Below, piece by piece: positions 9,096 to 18,456 of a DNA stretch of 64,000 nt. The stretch is from positions 1-64,000 of the forward strand of contig JBOFDS010000012.1 of the NCBI GenBank assembly GCA_051647245.1, written 5' to 3'. Origin of the DNA: Brevinema_A sp051647245 (GTDB lineage Bacteria; Spirochaetota; Brevinematia; Brevinematales; Brevinemataceae). The first letter of the stretch is position 1, and each line of letters begins with the position of its first letter. Under the pieces are notes generated by a model. That model was not told where the DNA came from. It saw only the letters and a list, made by a program, of their open reading frames with translations, and made no database searches. The translations under genes and the position numbers were made by a program.

Positions 9096-10634
9096 TTACA
9101 TTAATTTGAGGAGTTGATTTTTTACCACATGGACTTGAGGCCCGATGATGACTTGAAGGTTGGTGTCGTCGAGTTTTACGATATTCAAAGCACCAGCTTC
9201 TTTGATGAGGTCATCATTGATGAGGCTCATGTCTTTGACCGTCATTCTGAGACGTGTGATACAGTTGTCTAAAGTGACGATATTATCTTTGCCACCAAGC
9301 CCTTGGAGCATTTTTTCTGCAGCATAGTTTTTGATGCTGGAAGGCTCATCACCCTCGACAGCGTTATCTTCACGTCCTGGAGTTTTGATGTCCCATTTGA
9401 GGATAGCCCATCTGAATACAAAGTAATAAGCCGCAAACCACATAGCACCCACAGGAAGCACGAGAAGCCATTTTGTTTGCAAGCCTTGAAGCATACCAAA
9501 TACAACAAAATCAATAAAGTTTCCGTCTGTGTTACCAATAGTTACTTGCAATAATCCAAGCACCATCGCACCAAGACCTGACATTACCACATGGAAAAGA
9601 TAAAGCATCGGCGCAATAAACAAGAATAAAAACTCAATAGGCTCAGAAATACCCGCTACAAAAGCAGAAATAGCACCAGAAAGGAGCAAGCTTTTAACAA
9701 TGTGTTGACGTTCTTTTTTTGCTGTGTGATACATCGCTAAAGCAACCCCTGGCAAACCAAACATCATAAATGGCATTTTTGCTTGAGAGAGGAATCTTGT
9801 AGCTTCCGCAGAGAAATCGACACCAGCAGCTAATTGAGCATAATAGATATTGAGAGCTCCACTAATAAGCTCGTTGTTGACCATCATTTCGCCACCAACA
9901 GGTGTGAATCTTACTGTCGCCACCAAGATATGATGAAGCCCAAAAGGAAGTAAGAGACGTTCCGCAGAAATAAACAAGAAAGGACCAAAAGGACCAGCTT
10001 GTGCGATCATTGAACCAATGCCACGAATCCCACCATCAAAAATAGGCCAAATAAATGGAACAACCAAACCTACAACAGAAAGTGTTAAGGCTGTGATAAT
10101 TGGTACAAATCTTGCTCCACCAAAAAAGGCGAAGGAATCAGGAAGTTGAATTTCATAAAAACGTGTGTGTAATTTGTACACGATTAAACCAACAATCACA
10201 CCACCTAACACACCTGTATCAATACTTTGAATACCCATGATCATGGCTTGACCAGCTTCTTTTAATTGACCTGCTTCCGCTAAAGCACCGGTAACAGATA
10301 AAAGAAAGTTAATAGAGAGGTTGAGGACGACAAATCCCACATAACCAGAAAACGCCGCTACACCTTTTTCTTCACGAACCAATCCCAAAGGAATCGCCAT
10401 CGCAAACAAAATAGGTAAGTTGATAAAGGCAAAGGCACCCACTGTAGAGATAAATTGGAAGAAGAGCTGCAATACAGGCATCTTCAAAAATGGTAACGAG
10501 TTAGTAATAGCTGTTCCTGTAAGGGAGCTACCAACCCCTAAAAGGATCCCCATCGCCGCAAGTAACGCAACAGGTAACATAAAGGTTTTCCCCAAACCTT
10601 GGAAAAAATCCCATAAAGACACTTTTTGTTTCAT
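9096..10634 (-). CDS. malX: PTS EIICB, MalX type (glucose/maltose family)
   Basis: The 512-residue PTS permease has an N-terminal EIIC of about 400 residues with a GISEPIEF motif near residue 315. A C-terminal EIIB domain carries the active Cys458 (DNCITRLR). Domain order C-B and length match MalX and PtsG. The partner gene malY points to MalX. The sugar is probably glucose or a related hexose; in E. coli MalX the physiological substrate is not settled. No EIIA is fused. It has a strong promoter and an AGGAG site 6 nt before the ATG. Confidence 0.87.
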   Translation of the reverse strand: MKQKVSLWDFFQGLGKTFMLPVALLAAMGILLGVGSSLTGTAITNSLPFLKMPVLQLFFQFISTVGAFAFINLPILFAMAIPLGLVREEKGVAAFSGYVGFVVLNLSINFLLSVTGALAEAGQLKEAGQAMIMGIQSIDTGVLGGVIVGLIVYKLHTRFYEIQLPDSFAFFGGARFVPIITALTLSVVGLVVPFIWPIFDGGIRGIGSMIAQAGPFGPFLFISAERLLLPFGLHHILVATVRFTPVGGEMMVNNELISGALNIYYAQLAAGVDFSAEATRFLSQAKMPFMMFGLPGVALAMYHTAKKERQHIVKSLLLSGAISAFVAGISEPIEFLFLFIAPMLYLFHVVMSGLGAMVLGLLQVTIGNTDGNFIDFVVFGMLQGLQTKWLLVLPVGAMWFAAYYFVFRWAILKWDIKTPGREDNAVEGDEPSSIKNYAAEKMLQGLGGKDNIVTLDNCITRLRMTVKDMSLINDDLIKEAGALNIVKLDDTNLQVIIGPQVHVVKNQLLKLM

Positions 10635-10694
10635 AAAGTTCTCCTGAAAATCATTAAGTGATGAAAATTCTTCAAATCCATCATATATTCCAAT

Positions 10695-10722
10695 ATTATA
10701 ACCTATTATAGATTCTTGTCAA
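10695..10722 (-). promoter_or_regulatory. promoter of malXY
   Basis: TTGACA (10722-10717), a 16-nt spacer and TATAAT (10700-10695) form the promoter. A perfect 15-bp inverted repeat ATTCTTG-T-CAAGAAT (10712-10726) covers the -35 box. Confidence 0.8.
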
Positions 10723-10854
10723 GAATAAATTCATTGTAAAAATAGCCCCCGAAAATAGAGTGCTATCAGCCTTGTTTATAAGGAAATAGAAGAAAAGATC
10801 ATATCTACTATCTCAAAATTTTATATCCTTTATTTTGATTTTGAAGAAGAAATA

Positions 10855-10884
10855 AAAATACGCTTCCGAAGAGACGTATTTTTT
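10855..10884 (-). terminator. terminator of the iron-uptake operon
   Basis: The hairpin arms AAAATACG and CGTATTTT lie directly after the receptor stop codon. A T-run follows on the minus strand. Confidence 0.75.
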
Positions 10885-10889
10885 GAAAA

Positions 10890-13040
10890 TTAGAATTGTA
10901 CATTCCAACCAACAACGAAAGAACGTTCCGGTTGATCTGTATCGCCATCAAAGTCCTTATCGAAGGTTGCTTCAAGAAGGTTTTTAGCTTCAAAGAATAA
11001 AACACTCTTAGAAGTTTTGGCTTTATTGAGGAAGATCTCCTGTGCAATACGAAGATCGAAAGTAGTTTGATTACCTGTTCTTCTGAGTTTGTAGGTGTTA
11101 CTTTTTGAGTCAATAAGTTCATAGTTGTAAGCACTGTGGAAGTAGTATCCATAGAAGGAAAGGGATGTTCCCCAGCTAGGTTGGTACCAAGTAATATTCC
11201 CTGTAATTGTAACCGGTGGACGGTCTGCAAGCCATGGATTTTTGATCCCATTACCACTTTGGTCAAGATAATTCGCAGTACTGGAGGTACGTTTTTCTTT
11301 GGCAACAGTATAATCAACTGTCAATCCAGAGCTCAATGTCCCCACATAAGGCACATCAACAGCACCAGCAATAGTCGCATTCACACCCCAAGTATAAGCA
11401 CGTCCGATGTTTGTAGGACGTTTCATTCCATACATTTCGCCGTTGTATTCATACTCTTCACCTGTGTATTGGAATTGGACTAAGTCCCAAATATCCATTC
11501 TATTAAGCCCGAAACTCATAAAGAGTCCTGAAAGAGGTGTATATTCAATTGTTCCACTATATCCCCAAGCTTTCTCATGGGTAATATCGGAGTTACCTCC
11601 AATAAACCATCCACTAGAAGAATAACGATCTTTACGGAAAGCAGTTTCAAGATCTGGAGATTTGAAACTATGTCCTACGTGAAGTTTAAGAGCCAATTCC
11701 TTGACAGGTTTCAACACAAAACTAAGCTCAGGCGAGAAAGAATGCGCATCTTTAGCGTTTTCTACGCTTGTTCCAAGTCCCGCCCCTTCTGTTACGTAGC
11801 GGTCGTTGTGTTGGTATCGTGCCCCAATCGTAAGATCAACATCCACCACACCACGATATTTATAGTCTCCGCCAAAGAAGAGAGAATTGTTAATAGCATT
11901 ATAATGAAGGTGATCTCTAACCAATTCTTCTAATTGGGAACGTCTTTGGAAATCCAAAGCATACCCACCCTTCACAGCAAAATTATCATTAATCTGATAA
12001 GACAAAAGAAGCTCTGTCGCATTTGCTATATAGTGTTCTTTATCATAATCCCCAGGAGTCTCACTGAAAATACGGTGATTCTCTTCATAGTTAACACCGG
12101 AACTCAAAGTGATATCCAATTGATCTGTCGGATACACAGAATATGAAACCCCACCATGCACAAATTTCTGTGGGTTTCTTAGCTCTGTAATACCGTTATA
12201 TTTACGTTCTTCATCAGAAAGGGGCGTCATAAGCTGGTCATAAGTAAATTTCATTTTAAGATTATGGATGTCTAAGAAATCCATGTCCGCACCCGTATAC
12301 ACATTAAAACTACCAAAATCTCTACGTTCGTTAGTTGTAATGGTGCCACTTTTAGACTTATCGTATAAAGATTTCCAGTTGTATCCATAGTCAAAGGAAG
12401 TACCACCATAGAAGACCATATTACCTGTAGAATAACTCAAATCTACATAAGGACGCGCATTGTGGTTGTCTTTATCAAGCTCAAAATTGTTTCCATAAGT
12501 AATACCAGCACTACCATGGAAACCTTTATTTTTTTTATCGCCTTTTTTGGTCTGAATATAAATCACACCAGCCATCGCATCTGATCCCCAAAGATAAGAA
12601 CTAGGCCCTTTGATGATTTCGATACGTTCAATCTGACTAAGAGAAATATTCCTCAAAGCCAAGGTGGCATCTTTGACCCTTTGACCATCAATAATCACCA
12701 AAACATAAGCAATACTAAGTCCACGAACATAAAGAGCAGCACCTTTTTCAGTGGAGGTCGCTGCATCAAGGGCTGTAATCCCTGAATTACGGAGAACCTC
12801 TGTCAAGGTACTGGCACCTGTAGATTGAAAATCTTCTTTTGTAATAATAGTAGTATCGGCACCTGTATCGGAGACTTTTCTGTTAAACTTGGAAGCAACG
12901 ACTTCCATACTGATTTCTGAATTATCTATTTGATCTAATTCATCCATAATTAATTCGGATACGTTGGCGTTTTGATTTGCTTGTGCGAAGACAAAGGGAT
13001 TCGGGCAAAGGATAAGTACGAAAAATAATATATATAACAT
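10890..13040 (-). CDS. TonB-dependent outer-membrane receptor
   Basis: The 716-residue protein has a signal peptide (cleavage likely after FAQA, about residue 21). An N-terminal plug domain follows (about 45-165, with VRGLS and IERIEIIKGP). A large 22-strand-type barrel ends in a C-terminal Phe (VVGWNVQF), the usual outer-membrane assembly signal. It is the last gene of a nine-gene operon holding the matching TonB, ExbB, ExbD and ABC importer. It should bring a ferric complex, possibly a siderophore, across the outer membrane. The exact substrate is unknown. The ribosome binding site (GTGAG) is weak. Confidence 0.9.
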   Translation of the reverse strand: MLYILFFVLILCPNPFVFAQANQNANVSELIMDELDQIDNSEISMEVVASKFNRKVSDTGADTTIITKEDFQSTGASTLTEVLRNSGITALDAATSTEKGAALYVRGLSIAYVLVIIDGQRVKDATLALRNISLSQIERIEIIKGPSSYLWGSDAMAGVIYIQTKKGDKKNKGFHGSAGITYGNNFELDKDNHNARPYVDLSYSTGNMVFYGGTSFDYGYNWKSLYDKSKSGTITTNERRDFGSFNVYTGADMDFLDIHNLKMKFTYDQLMTPLSDEERKYNGITELRNPQKFVHGGVSYSVYPTDQLDITLSSGVNYEENHRIFSETPGDYDKEHYIANATELLLSYQINDNFAVKGGYALDFQRRSQLEELVRDHLHYNAINNSLFFGGDYKYRGVVDVDLTIGARYQHNDRYVTEGAGLGTSVENAKDAHSFSPELSFVLKPVKELALKLHVGHSFKSPDLETAFRKDRYSSSGWFIGGNSDITHEKAWGYSGTIEYTPLSGLFMSFGLNRMDIWDLVQFQYTGEEYEYNGEMYGMKRPTNIGRAYTWGVNATIAGAVDVPYVGTLSSGLTVDYTVAKEKRTSSTANYLDQSGNGIKNPWLADRPPVTITGNITWYQPSWGTSLSFYGYYFHSAYNYELIDSKSNTYKLRRTGNQTTFDLRIAQEIFLNKAKTSKSVLFFEAKNLLEATFDKDFDGDTDQPERSFVVGWNVQF

Positions 13041-13060
13041 GAGAAACTCACTTGATTCTT

Positions 13061-13672
13061 TTATTCATCCAATCGAAAATCAATAGAAACATTGATCGTG
13101 ATCGGTCTATCAACCTTATCTAAGGTTGGGAAAGGCACAGCTTTTTGAACAGTCTGGAGAGCAGCCTCATCAAGCAAGTTATAAGCAGAGGATCTTCTAA
13201 TATTCACATCAGAAACAGAGCCGTCTGGGTGTATTTTGAAAGTAACGGTAGCACTGCCTTCACGTCCTCTACGACGTTCAGATTCAGGATAGCGTTTGTA
13301 CTTACCAAGGTGTCGAATCACATTTTTGAGGTAGGCACTTTGCATAGCCTTGTCCCCGCGTGAAAATTCCGAATTTTTCTCTGATTTACGCTTTTTTGCA
13401 ACCAGTTGCTCTTCTGTACGGCGTTGTTGATCTTTGACGATCTCGATAATATCATCCTCCATGATCTGGACATGAAACTTTCGCAATGGCATATCAAGAG
13501 AACGACGAGAACGTTTTTGTGCACGAGAAGTGGAATGATCAAGACTATTAAAAGATTTGTTTTTAGGTTTAATGCTAAGAAAAATAATCAAGACAAGATG
13601 AAGAATCAAGACAATCGCCAAAGATTTTTTGAAAGAAATAGCCTTAGGCTGATGCACGGCTGATGGCAACAT
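13061..13672 (-). CDS. tonB: TonB-like energy transducer
   Basis: The 203-residue protein has an N-terminal cytoplasmic tail, one membrane helix (about 15-35), a charged Lys/Arg/Glu-rich linker instead of the usual long Pro-rich one, and a TonB C-terminal domain (about 115-203, with YPESERRRGREGSATVTF and PDGSV). It would pass proton-motive energy from ExbBD to the receptor encoded next. Its start overlaps the end of exbD by 29 nt, implying coupled translation. An in-frame non-ATG start further in cannot be excluded. Confidence 0.88.
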   Translation of the reverse strand: MLPSAVHQPKAISFKKSLAIVLILHLVLIIFLSIKPKNKSFNSLDHSTSRAQKRSRRSLDMPLRKFHVQIMEDDIIEIVKDQQRRTEEQLVAKKRKSEKNSEFSRGDKAMQSAYLKNVIRHLGKYKRYPESERRRGREGSATVTFKIHPDGSVSDVNIRRSSAYNLLDEAALQTVQKAVPFPTLDKVDRPITINVSIDFRLDE

Positions 13673-14042
13673 TCTTTACTCCTGTCAATTTAAGAGCATC
13701 AATCACTTTGACCAGTTGCTCAAAAATAACTGATTTATCACAGAAAAGCATCACCACAAGATCAGGATTTTCTTCAATTTGTGCAGCTATACGTTCCTGA
13801 ATCTGAGGCAAGGTCAATTCTTCTTTATCAATAAACAAAGCTAAGTCGGCAGATATATAGAGATTGAGTTTCTTTTTAGGGCTTTCATCCTTCGTAGCTG
13901 CCACTGGTAATTTAACACTAATAGAAGGCTTGATAAAGGAAGAACTCACCATAAAAAAGATCAACAAAATAAAGATAATATCAATCAAAGACGTAATATT
14001 TAACTCAGTTTGAGAGGATGGAGGCTTTTTGAAAATTTTCAT
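13644..14042 (-). CDS. exbD: ExbD biopolymer transport protein
   Basis: The 132-residue protein has one N-terminal membrane helix with the essential proton-handling Asp (D21 in SLIDIIFILLIFF) and a periplasmic TolR/ExbD domain. Together with ExbB it forms the proton channel that powers TonB. The gene starts 3 nt after exbB and overlaps tonB. Length and motif are normal. Confidence 0.92.
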   Translation of the reverse strand: MKIFKKPPSSQTELNITSLIDIIFILLIFFMVSSSFIKPSISVKLPVAATKDESPKKKLNLYISADLALFIDKEELTLPQIQERIAAQIEENPDLVVMLFCDKSVIFEQLVKVIDALKLTGVKNVAISRASA

Positions 14043-14045
14043 CGC

Positions 14046-14669
14046 CTACTCCTGACTGAATTGATGCTCATTGAGAACGGATACAATTTTGGTAAGCTGA
14101 TTGCTTCGTTTCTGGACAATATTCTCGAAGACTTTTTGAGCAAGTACTGCTAAAATCGCAACAATCAAACCAGCTGCTGTTGTAATCATCGCCTTCCAGA
14201 TTCCTCCAGCAAAGGCACTCACATCAGCATCGGCACCGAGAGTCGACATAATACGAAAAGAATCAATCAAACCCAAAACCGTCCCCAGAAGCCCAAGCAA
14301 AGGTGAAATAAAAGCGATTTGGGACAAAATCCAAAGATTTTCTTCCATATCTTCGACGAGGATAAAAGCTTCACGTTCGATCTTTTCATCGAAAGCCTTC
14401 TGCGAACGAGTGAAGTTGTTAAGATAGTAGAGAATCATTGTTACAAGAGTAGATTTTTGGTAACGAATCACGGACGGAGCATGGCTAACCTTATTAATGT
14501 TTTCCGTATCAAGAACATGGTGCAACTCGGAGTAAACTTGAGCAAAATGAGCACGACTATTCCAGAAAAATAAGATTCTCTCTAAAACAATCGCACACAC
14601 GATAAAGTACATTGCCACTAAAATCCAAGCAACAACGCCTCCGTTATTTATATATGAAAGTATATTCAT
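14046..14669 (-). CDS. exbB: ExbB/TolQ-type proton channel protein
   Basis: The 207-residue protein has three membrane segments and the MotA/TolQ/ExbB core (SPLLGLLGTVLGLIDSF and a final helix with TTAAGLIVAI). It forms the ExbBD motor. The frame opens at 14747, but I chose ATG 14669 because GGAG lies 6-7 nt upstream and the first helix then begins at normal distance. It follows the ATPase gene by 16 nt. Confidence 0.92.
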   Translation of the reverse strand: MNILSYINNGGVVAWILVAMYFIVCAIVLERILFFWNSRAHFAQVYSELHHVLDTENINKVSHAPSVIRYQKSTLVTMILYYLNNFTRSQKAFDEKIEREAFILVEDMEENLWILSQIAFISPLLGLLGTVLGLIDSFRIMSTLGADADVSAFAGGIWKAMITTAAGLIVAILAVLAQKVFENIVQKRSNQLTKIVSVLNEHQFSQE

Positions 14670-14685
14670 TTTTTTCTCCAAGGGA

Positions 14686-15507
14686 TTATTTATTTTCTTG
14701 TTGGAAAATAAAGTCCCCGTATTTACAGATATGGCTATGAGGAACACACATTGGAGTTTTGAAAATAGGGCAAGTGATCACCGTATTTTCAATATCAAAG
14801 ACTTGAGCAATGTTATCCGTAGTCATCACTTCTTCAGGAGACCCCTCAAACATCACACCTTGATTGCCAATAGCCACCAAGTAATCCGCATAGCGCGCAG
14901 CTAAATTCAAATCATGTAGAACAATCACAATAGAAGTCCCACGACGTTGATTGAGCATGAACAAGAGATCCAAAACTTCGATCTGATGAGTGATATCCAA
15001 GTACGTTGTAGGCTCATCCAAAAGAATCACATCCGTATCCTGTGCCAAAATCATAGAAATCCACGCACGTTGACGTTGACCACCAGATAATTCATTCAAA
15101 AATCGATCTGATAACTCAGACATCCCTGTATATCTAAGAGCGTTGTTGACGATCTTTTCATCTTCGGGAGTCCATTGCTGGAAGAGAGATTGGTGAGGAT
15201 AACGACCTTGTTTTGCGAGTTGGAAAACTGTCATTCCTTCTAATGTAGGACAAGATTGAGGTAGAAAAGCCATTTCTTTGGCCAATAATTTGGAAGAAGT
15301 TTTTGTAATATCATGCCCCTTCACAAGAATAGTACCTTTGTCAGCCTTCATCATACGAGCAGTAGCTCGGAGCAAAGTTGACTTACCACATCCGTTTGCA
15401 CCAATCATGATAGTGATTTTGCCCTTTGGAATTGAGAGGTTCAGATCCTTAAGAATGACGTTTTCGCCATAGGATAAGGTTAAATTTTTGATTTCGATAA
15501 CAGACAT
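14686..15507 (-). CDS. iron-complex ABC transporter ATPase (FecE/FhuC type)
   Basis: The 273-residue cytoplasmic ATPase has Walker A GANGCGKS at 36-43, signature LSGGQ at 140-144 and Walker B ILLDEP at 161-166. Its closest pattern is FepC/FhuC/FecE, ATPases of siderophore importers. It overlaps the upstream permease by 1 nt (TAATG arrangement). It powers import across the inner membrane with the two permeases encoded just before it. Confidence 0.93.
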   Translation of the reverse strand: MSVIEIKNLTLSYGENVILKDLNLSIPKGKITIMIGANGCGKSTLLRATARMMKADKGTILVKGHDITKTSSKLLAKEMAFLPQSCPTLEGMTVFQLAKQGRYPHQSLFQQWTPEDEKIVNNALRYTGMSELSDRFLNELSGGQRQRAWISMILAQDTDVILLDEPTTYLDITHQIEVLDLLFMLNQRRGTSIVIVLHDLNLAARYADYLVAIGNQGVMFEGSPEEVMTTDNIAQVFDIENTVITCPIFKTPMCVPHSHICKYGDFIFQQENK

Positions 15508-16535
15508 TAGATTCTCCTACCCTCCATTTTCAAAAGGATATAAATAAAATAAGGGGCACCTATCATGGTGGTGAACACGCCCAAAGGAAACTCGTAAGGA
15601 GGATTCCAAGTACGCCCCAGAATATCAGCAAAAAGCGTCAAAATCGCTCCAAGCAAAAAGGTGAAAGGTAAAATAAAAAAATAATCCCTAGGAATGATTT
15701 TTTTTGCAAGGTGGGGAGCAATCAAGCCCACAAAACCCACAGGCCCCACATAAGCAACCGCAACCGTGCTAAATAATACAGAGATCAAAAGTAATGCTCT
15801 ACGTTGCTCAGGAAGCTTTTCTCCCGCATTAACAACAATCTCATCAGGGTAAACATGCAAATTCAAAATCCGCGATAAAGGCAGAATCAAAAACATCAAA
15901 ATCACAGAAATTACAAGCATAATTTGAGCGGATTGGCTGGACACACCATAGGTACTACCTATCGTCCAAACATAAAGAATTGAGCCCAATTTTTCATTTG
16001 TGTAGATAAGAGATGCCGTCGTTATCGCAGCAAAAATACTATTCAAAGCAAGACCTATCAAAATTAATCGAAAAGTCTCAATCTTATTTTTTAAGAAAAA
16101 AAGTAAAATCGCTATCGCCATCGCACTTCCCGCAAAAACAAAGATAGGAAAAAACAGAAAAGGCACAAAGCTTTGGAAGAAAAAGAGATAAAACATCGCT
16201 CCAACCGTACCACCAGAATTAATTCCTAAGAGGTCAGGTGAAGTAAGTGGGTTTTTAATCACAACTTGAACAATAGCCCCCGCCACCGCAAGCGATCCTC
16301 CCGCTAATAACGCTGTTATAGCACGTGGAAGTCTTAGTTCTTGGATGATGAATTGTGAAGTACCTTGTCCTTTACCAAATAAAGATTGTATAACATTGCT
16401 TAAAGGAATTACTTCAGATCCTAAAGCGATAGCAAGAAAAAAAAGCAGAATACACAAAATCCCTGCAATAGCAAGATAAAAGAACGGTTTTCTCTCAAAA
16501 ATATAAGAAATGTATTTATTTTGAACAACGATCAT
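15507..16535 (-). CDS. FecCD-family permease, second subunit
   Basis: The 342-residue membrane protein of the FecCD/BtuC family has about nine to ten helices and conserved patterns such as LRLPRAITALLAGGSLAVAG and a GLIAPHLAK coupling region near the C-terminus. It pairs with the permease encoded upstream to form a heterodimeric pore. The start codon overlaps the upstream stop (ATGA). It has the normal length for the family. Confidence 0.92.
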   Translation of the reverse strand: MIVVQNKYISYIFERKPFFYLAIAGILCILLFFLAIALGSEVIPLSNVIQSLFGKGQGTSQFIIQELRLPRAITALLAGGSLAVAGAIVQVVIKNPLTSPDLLGINSGGTVGAMFYLFFFQSFVPFLFFPIFVFAGSAMAIAILLFFLKNKIETFRLILIGLALNSIFAAITTASLIYTNEKLGSILYVWTIGSTYGVSSQSAQIMLVISVILMFLILPLSRILNLHVYPDEIVVNAGEKLPEQRRALLLISVLFSTVAVAYVGPVGFVGLIAPHLAKKIIPRDYFFILPFTFLLGAILTLFADILGRTWNPPYEFPLGVFTTMIGAPYFIYILLKMEGRRI

Positions 16536-17512
16536 GCGATCTTCCTTTGTTTAGCTAAGTAAAGTAAAAATGGTGCACCTATCACCGACATCGTAAGCCC
16601 TATTGGTAAGCTGGTACGAGGAACAATCAATCTTGTGAGGAGATCAGCTAGAAGTAAGAAGTTTGCCCCAAGTAAGATAGATGCTGGAATGAGGAGTTTG
16701 TATTCTTGTCCGAAGAGTTTTCTTGAGACATGAGGAATAATCAATCCTATAAAGCCTATCGCACCAGCAATAGCTACAGAAAATCCTGCAAATAATATCA
16801 CAAACATAGAAAACACAAAACGCCATAAAAAGATATTTTGACCTAGTGCTTTTGCCGTATCATTGCCGAGAGCAAAGAGATTTAATTGAAACGCCATAAA
16901 AGAAACAAGCACAAATAACACAGTCACACCTAGCATAAAACGAAGATCCACCGCAGGTCTGTCTGTCAAAGATCCCGTTGTCCAACGAAGCACTTCTTGA
17001 GGATCACCACCATTATTGATGATGATAATAGAAGTAAGTGAAGTAATCAAAGCCGTCAAAACTATCCCTACAAGAGCAATCTTGACAGGAGAATAGTTGA
17101 CCATATTAGCAAGGATCAATACAATAAACCCTGCAATACTTGCTCCGATAAAAGAAAATATCATCACTCCAACGAGAGAGAGATCTTTGAAAATAAGAAT
17201 CCCAAGCACCACAAAAAAGCCTGCGCCAGCATTGATCCCAAAAATACAAGGCGATGCCATAGGATTTTGAGTAATTGCTTGAATGAGGAGTCCTGACATT
17301 CCAAGACAAGCCCCAACAAGAATAGCAATGACAGCACGAGGGATACGGATATTTTGGAGTATGTAGTGTTCAGGATCTTGAGCGTTATATTGCGTAAAGC
17401 TATCGACTAGTGTTTGAAATGAGTAAAATTGGTGACCAAATAAAACATTCACAATGCTCATCGTCACAAGTACAACTAAACACATCAACAGAATCAAAAT
17501 TGGATTCTTCAT
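16532..17512 (-). CDS. FecCD-family permease, first subunit
   Basis: The 326-residue multi-helix permease shows the family patterns IRIPRAVIAILVGACLGMSG and GLIIPHVSRKL. The frame opens at 17554, but ATG 17512 is preferred because a GAGG site sits 7 nt upstream, it begins directly with a membrane helix, and it leaves a 10-nt gap after the binding-protein stop. It forms the import channel with the next gene product. Confidence 0.9.
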   Translation of the reverse strand: MKNPILILLMCLVVLVTMSIVNVLFGHQFYSFQTLVDSFTQYNAQDPEHYILQNIRIPRAVIAILVGACLGMSGLLIQAITQNPMASPCIFGINAGAGFFVVLGILIFKDLSLVGVMIFSFIGASIAGFIVLILANMVNYSPVKIALVGIVLTALITSLTSIIIINNGGDPQEVLRWTTGSLTDRPAVDLRFMLGVTVLFVLVSFMAFQLNLFALGNDTAKALGQNIFLWRFVFSMFVILFAGFSVAIAGAIGFIGLIIPHVSRKLFGQEYKLLIPASILLGANFLLLADLLTRLIVPRTSLPIGLTMSVIGAPFLLYLAKQRKIA

Positions 17513-17522
17513 GGCTATGCCT

Positions 17523-18449
17523 CTATTTTTTGAGGAAAATTCCTTCGATCTCATCTAGCACAAGCTGTGCTGCGATAATCCCGTAAGATTTATTCCAGAT
17601 ATTATTATTCACTTCATAAATACGTTCTGCTTTATGATCGAGAATTTTGAATTGTTCATTGGTAAGAAAATTCGTTGCAAACTGATATGATTGCTCAATA
17701 TTCTTATCACCAAAAACAAAATAAAATGCCTGTTCCGCATTCATATTACTAATCAATTCTTCAGTTACTTCAAAATTAAATTCATTTTTATTGTGTCTCT
17801 TAGAACGCTTGAAGCCCAGATCATTCACAATAGAAGACGCAAAGCCAAGATTCCCATAGTAACGAGCCGTCTTCCCCGTAAAACGATAAAGCGCCGTCGT
17901 CCTATCGAGATCTCCTGACTCTTTCAAACGACCACTAAGCGTAAGCATATTTGTCGTCCAGGTGGCAAGGAGCTTTTGACCTTGTTTTTTGTAACCAAGA
18001 ATATCCGACATCGCAAGGAAATCACGTTTCCAGTCTCGATGACGACGTCTTGAATTATCACCAAGATAAAGCGTCGGAGCAATAGCATTGAGTTGACTAT
18101 AGGTATCGTCTTGACGTCCCTTCACCCCAATAATCAAATCAGGCTGAAGATCAGCAATTTTTTGAAGATCAACTTCTTTCTCATCGCCAACTAAAACAAC
18201 ACCTTGCATCTGATCAGCAAGATGGGGATACCAAGTCTCCTGCCAACAAGAACTTACAGCCCCAACAGGCTTAATACCTAAGGCAAGGAGCGTCTCCACA
18301 GCCTCACCCGTTAAAGCTACAACACGCTGAGGAGCTTTAGGAATTCTTGTATAGCCCATCGTATGCTTTACAAGCCTGGTATCAGAAGTATTCTCTCCAC
18401 ACGACACCAAAACTCCAAGCAATAAAATATAATTCAGTATCTTTTTCAT
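17523..18449 (-). CDS. ferric-complex binding lipoprotein, copy 2
   Basis: The 308-residue protein has a lipobox VLVSC (Cys17) and a class III periplasmic-binding fold typical of FecB/FhuD/YfmC (RIPKAPQRVVALTGEAVETLLALGIKPVGA). It should hand a ferric complex to the FecCD permeases. It is strikingly similar along its whole length to the next upstream gene, so the two are a tandem duplication. No clear ribosome binding site is visible before the ATG, so translation may depend on coupling. Confidence 0.88.
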   Translation of the reverse strand: MKKILNYILLLGVLVSCGENTSDTRLVKHTMGYTRIPKAPQRVVALTGEAVETLLALGIKPVGAVSSCWQETWYPHLADQMQGVVLVGDEKEVDLQKIADLQPDLIIGVKGRQDDTYSQLNAIAPTLYLGDNSRRRHRDWKRDFLAMSDILGYKKQGQKLLATWTTNMLTLSGRLKESGDLDRTTALYRFTGKTARYYGNLGFASSIVNDLGFKRSKRHNKNEFNFEVTEELISNMNAEQAFYFVFGDKNIEQSYQFATNFLTNEQFKILDHKAERIYEVNNNIWNKSYGIIAAQLVLDEIEGIFLKK

Positions 18450-18456
18450 AAAAATA

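Noticed and set aside
10808..11317. A 169-codon minus-strand frame overlapping the receptor gene
   Set aside because: It is a shifted frame of the TonB-dependent receptor, with low-complexity Leu-rich translation and no start signal.
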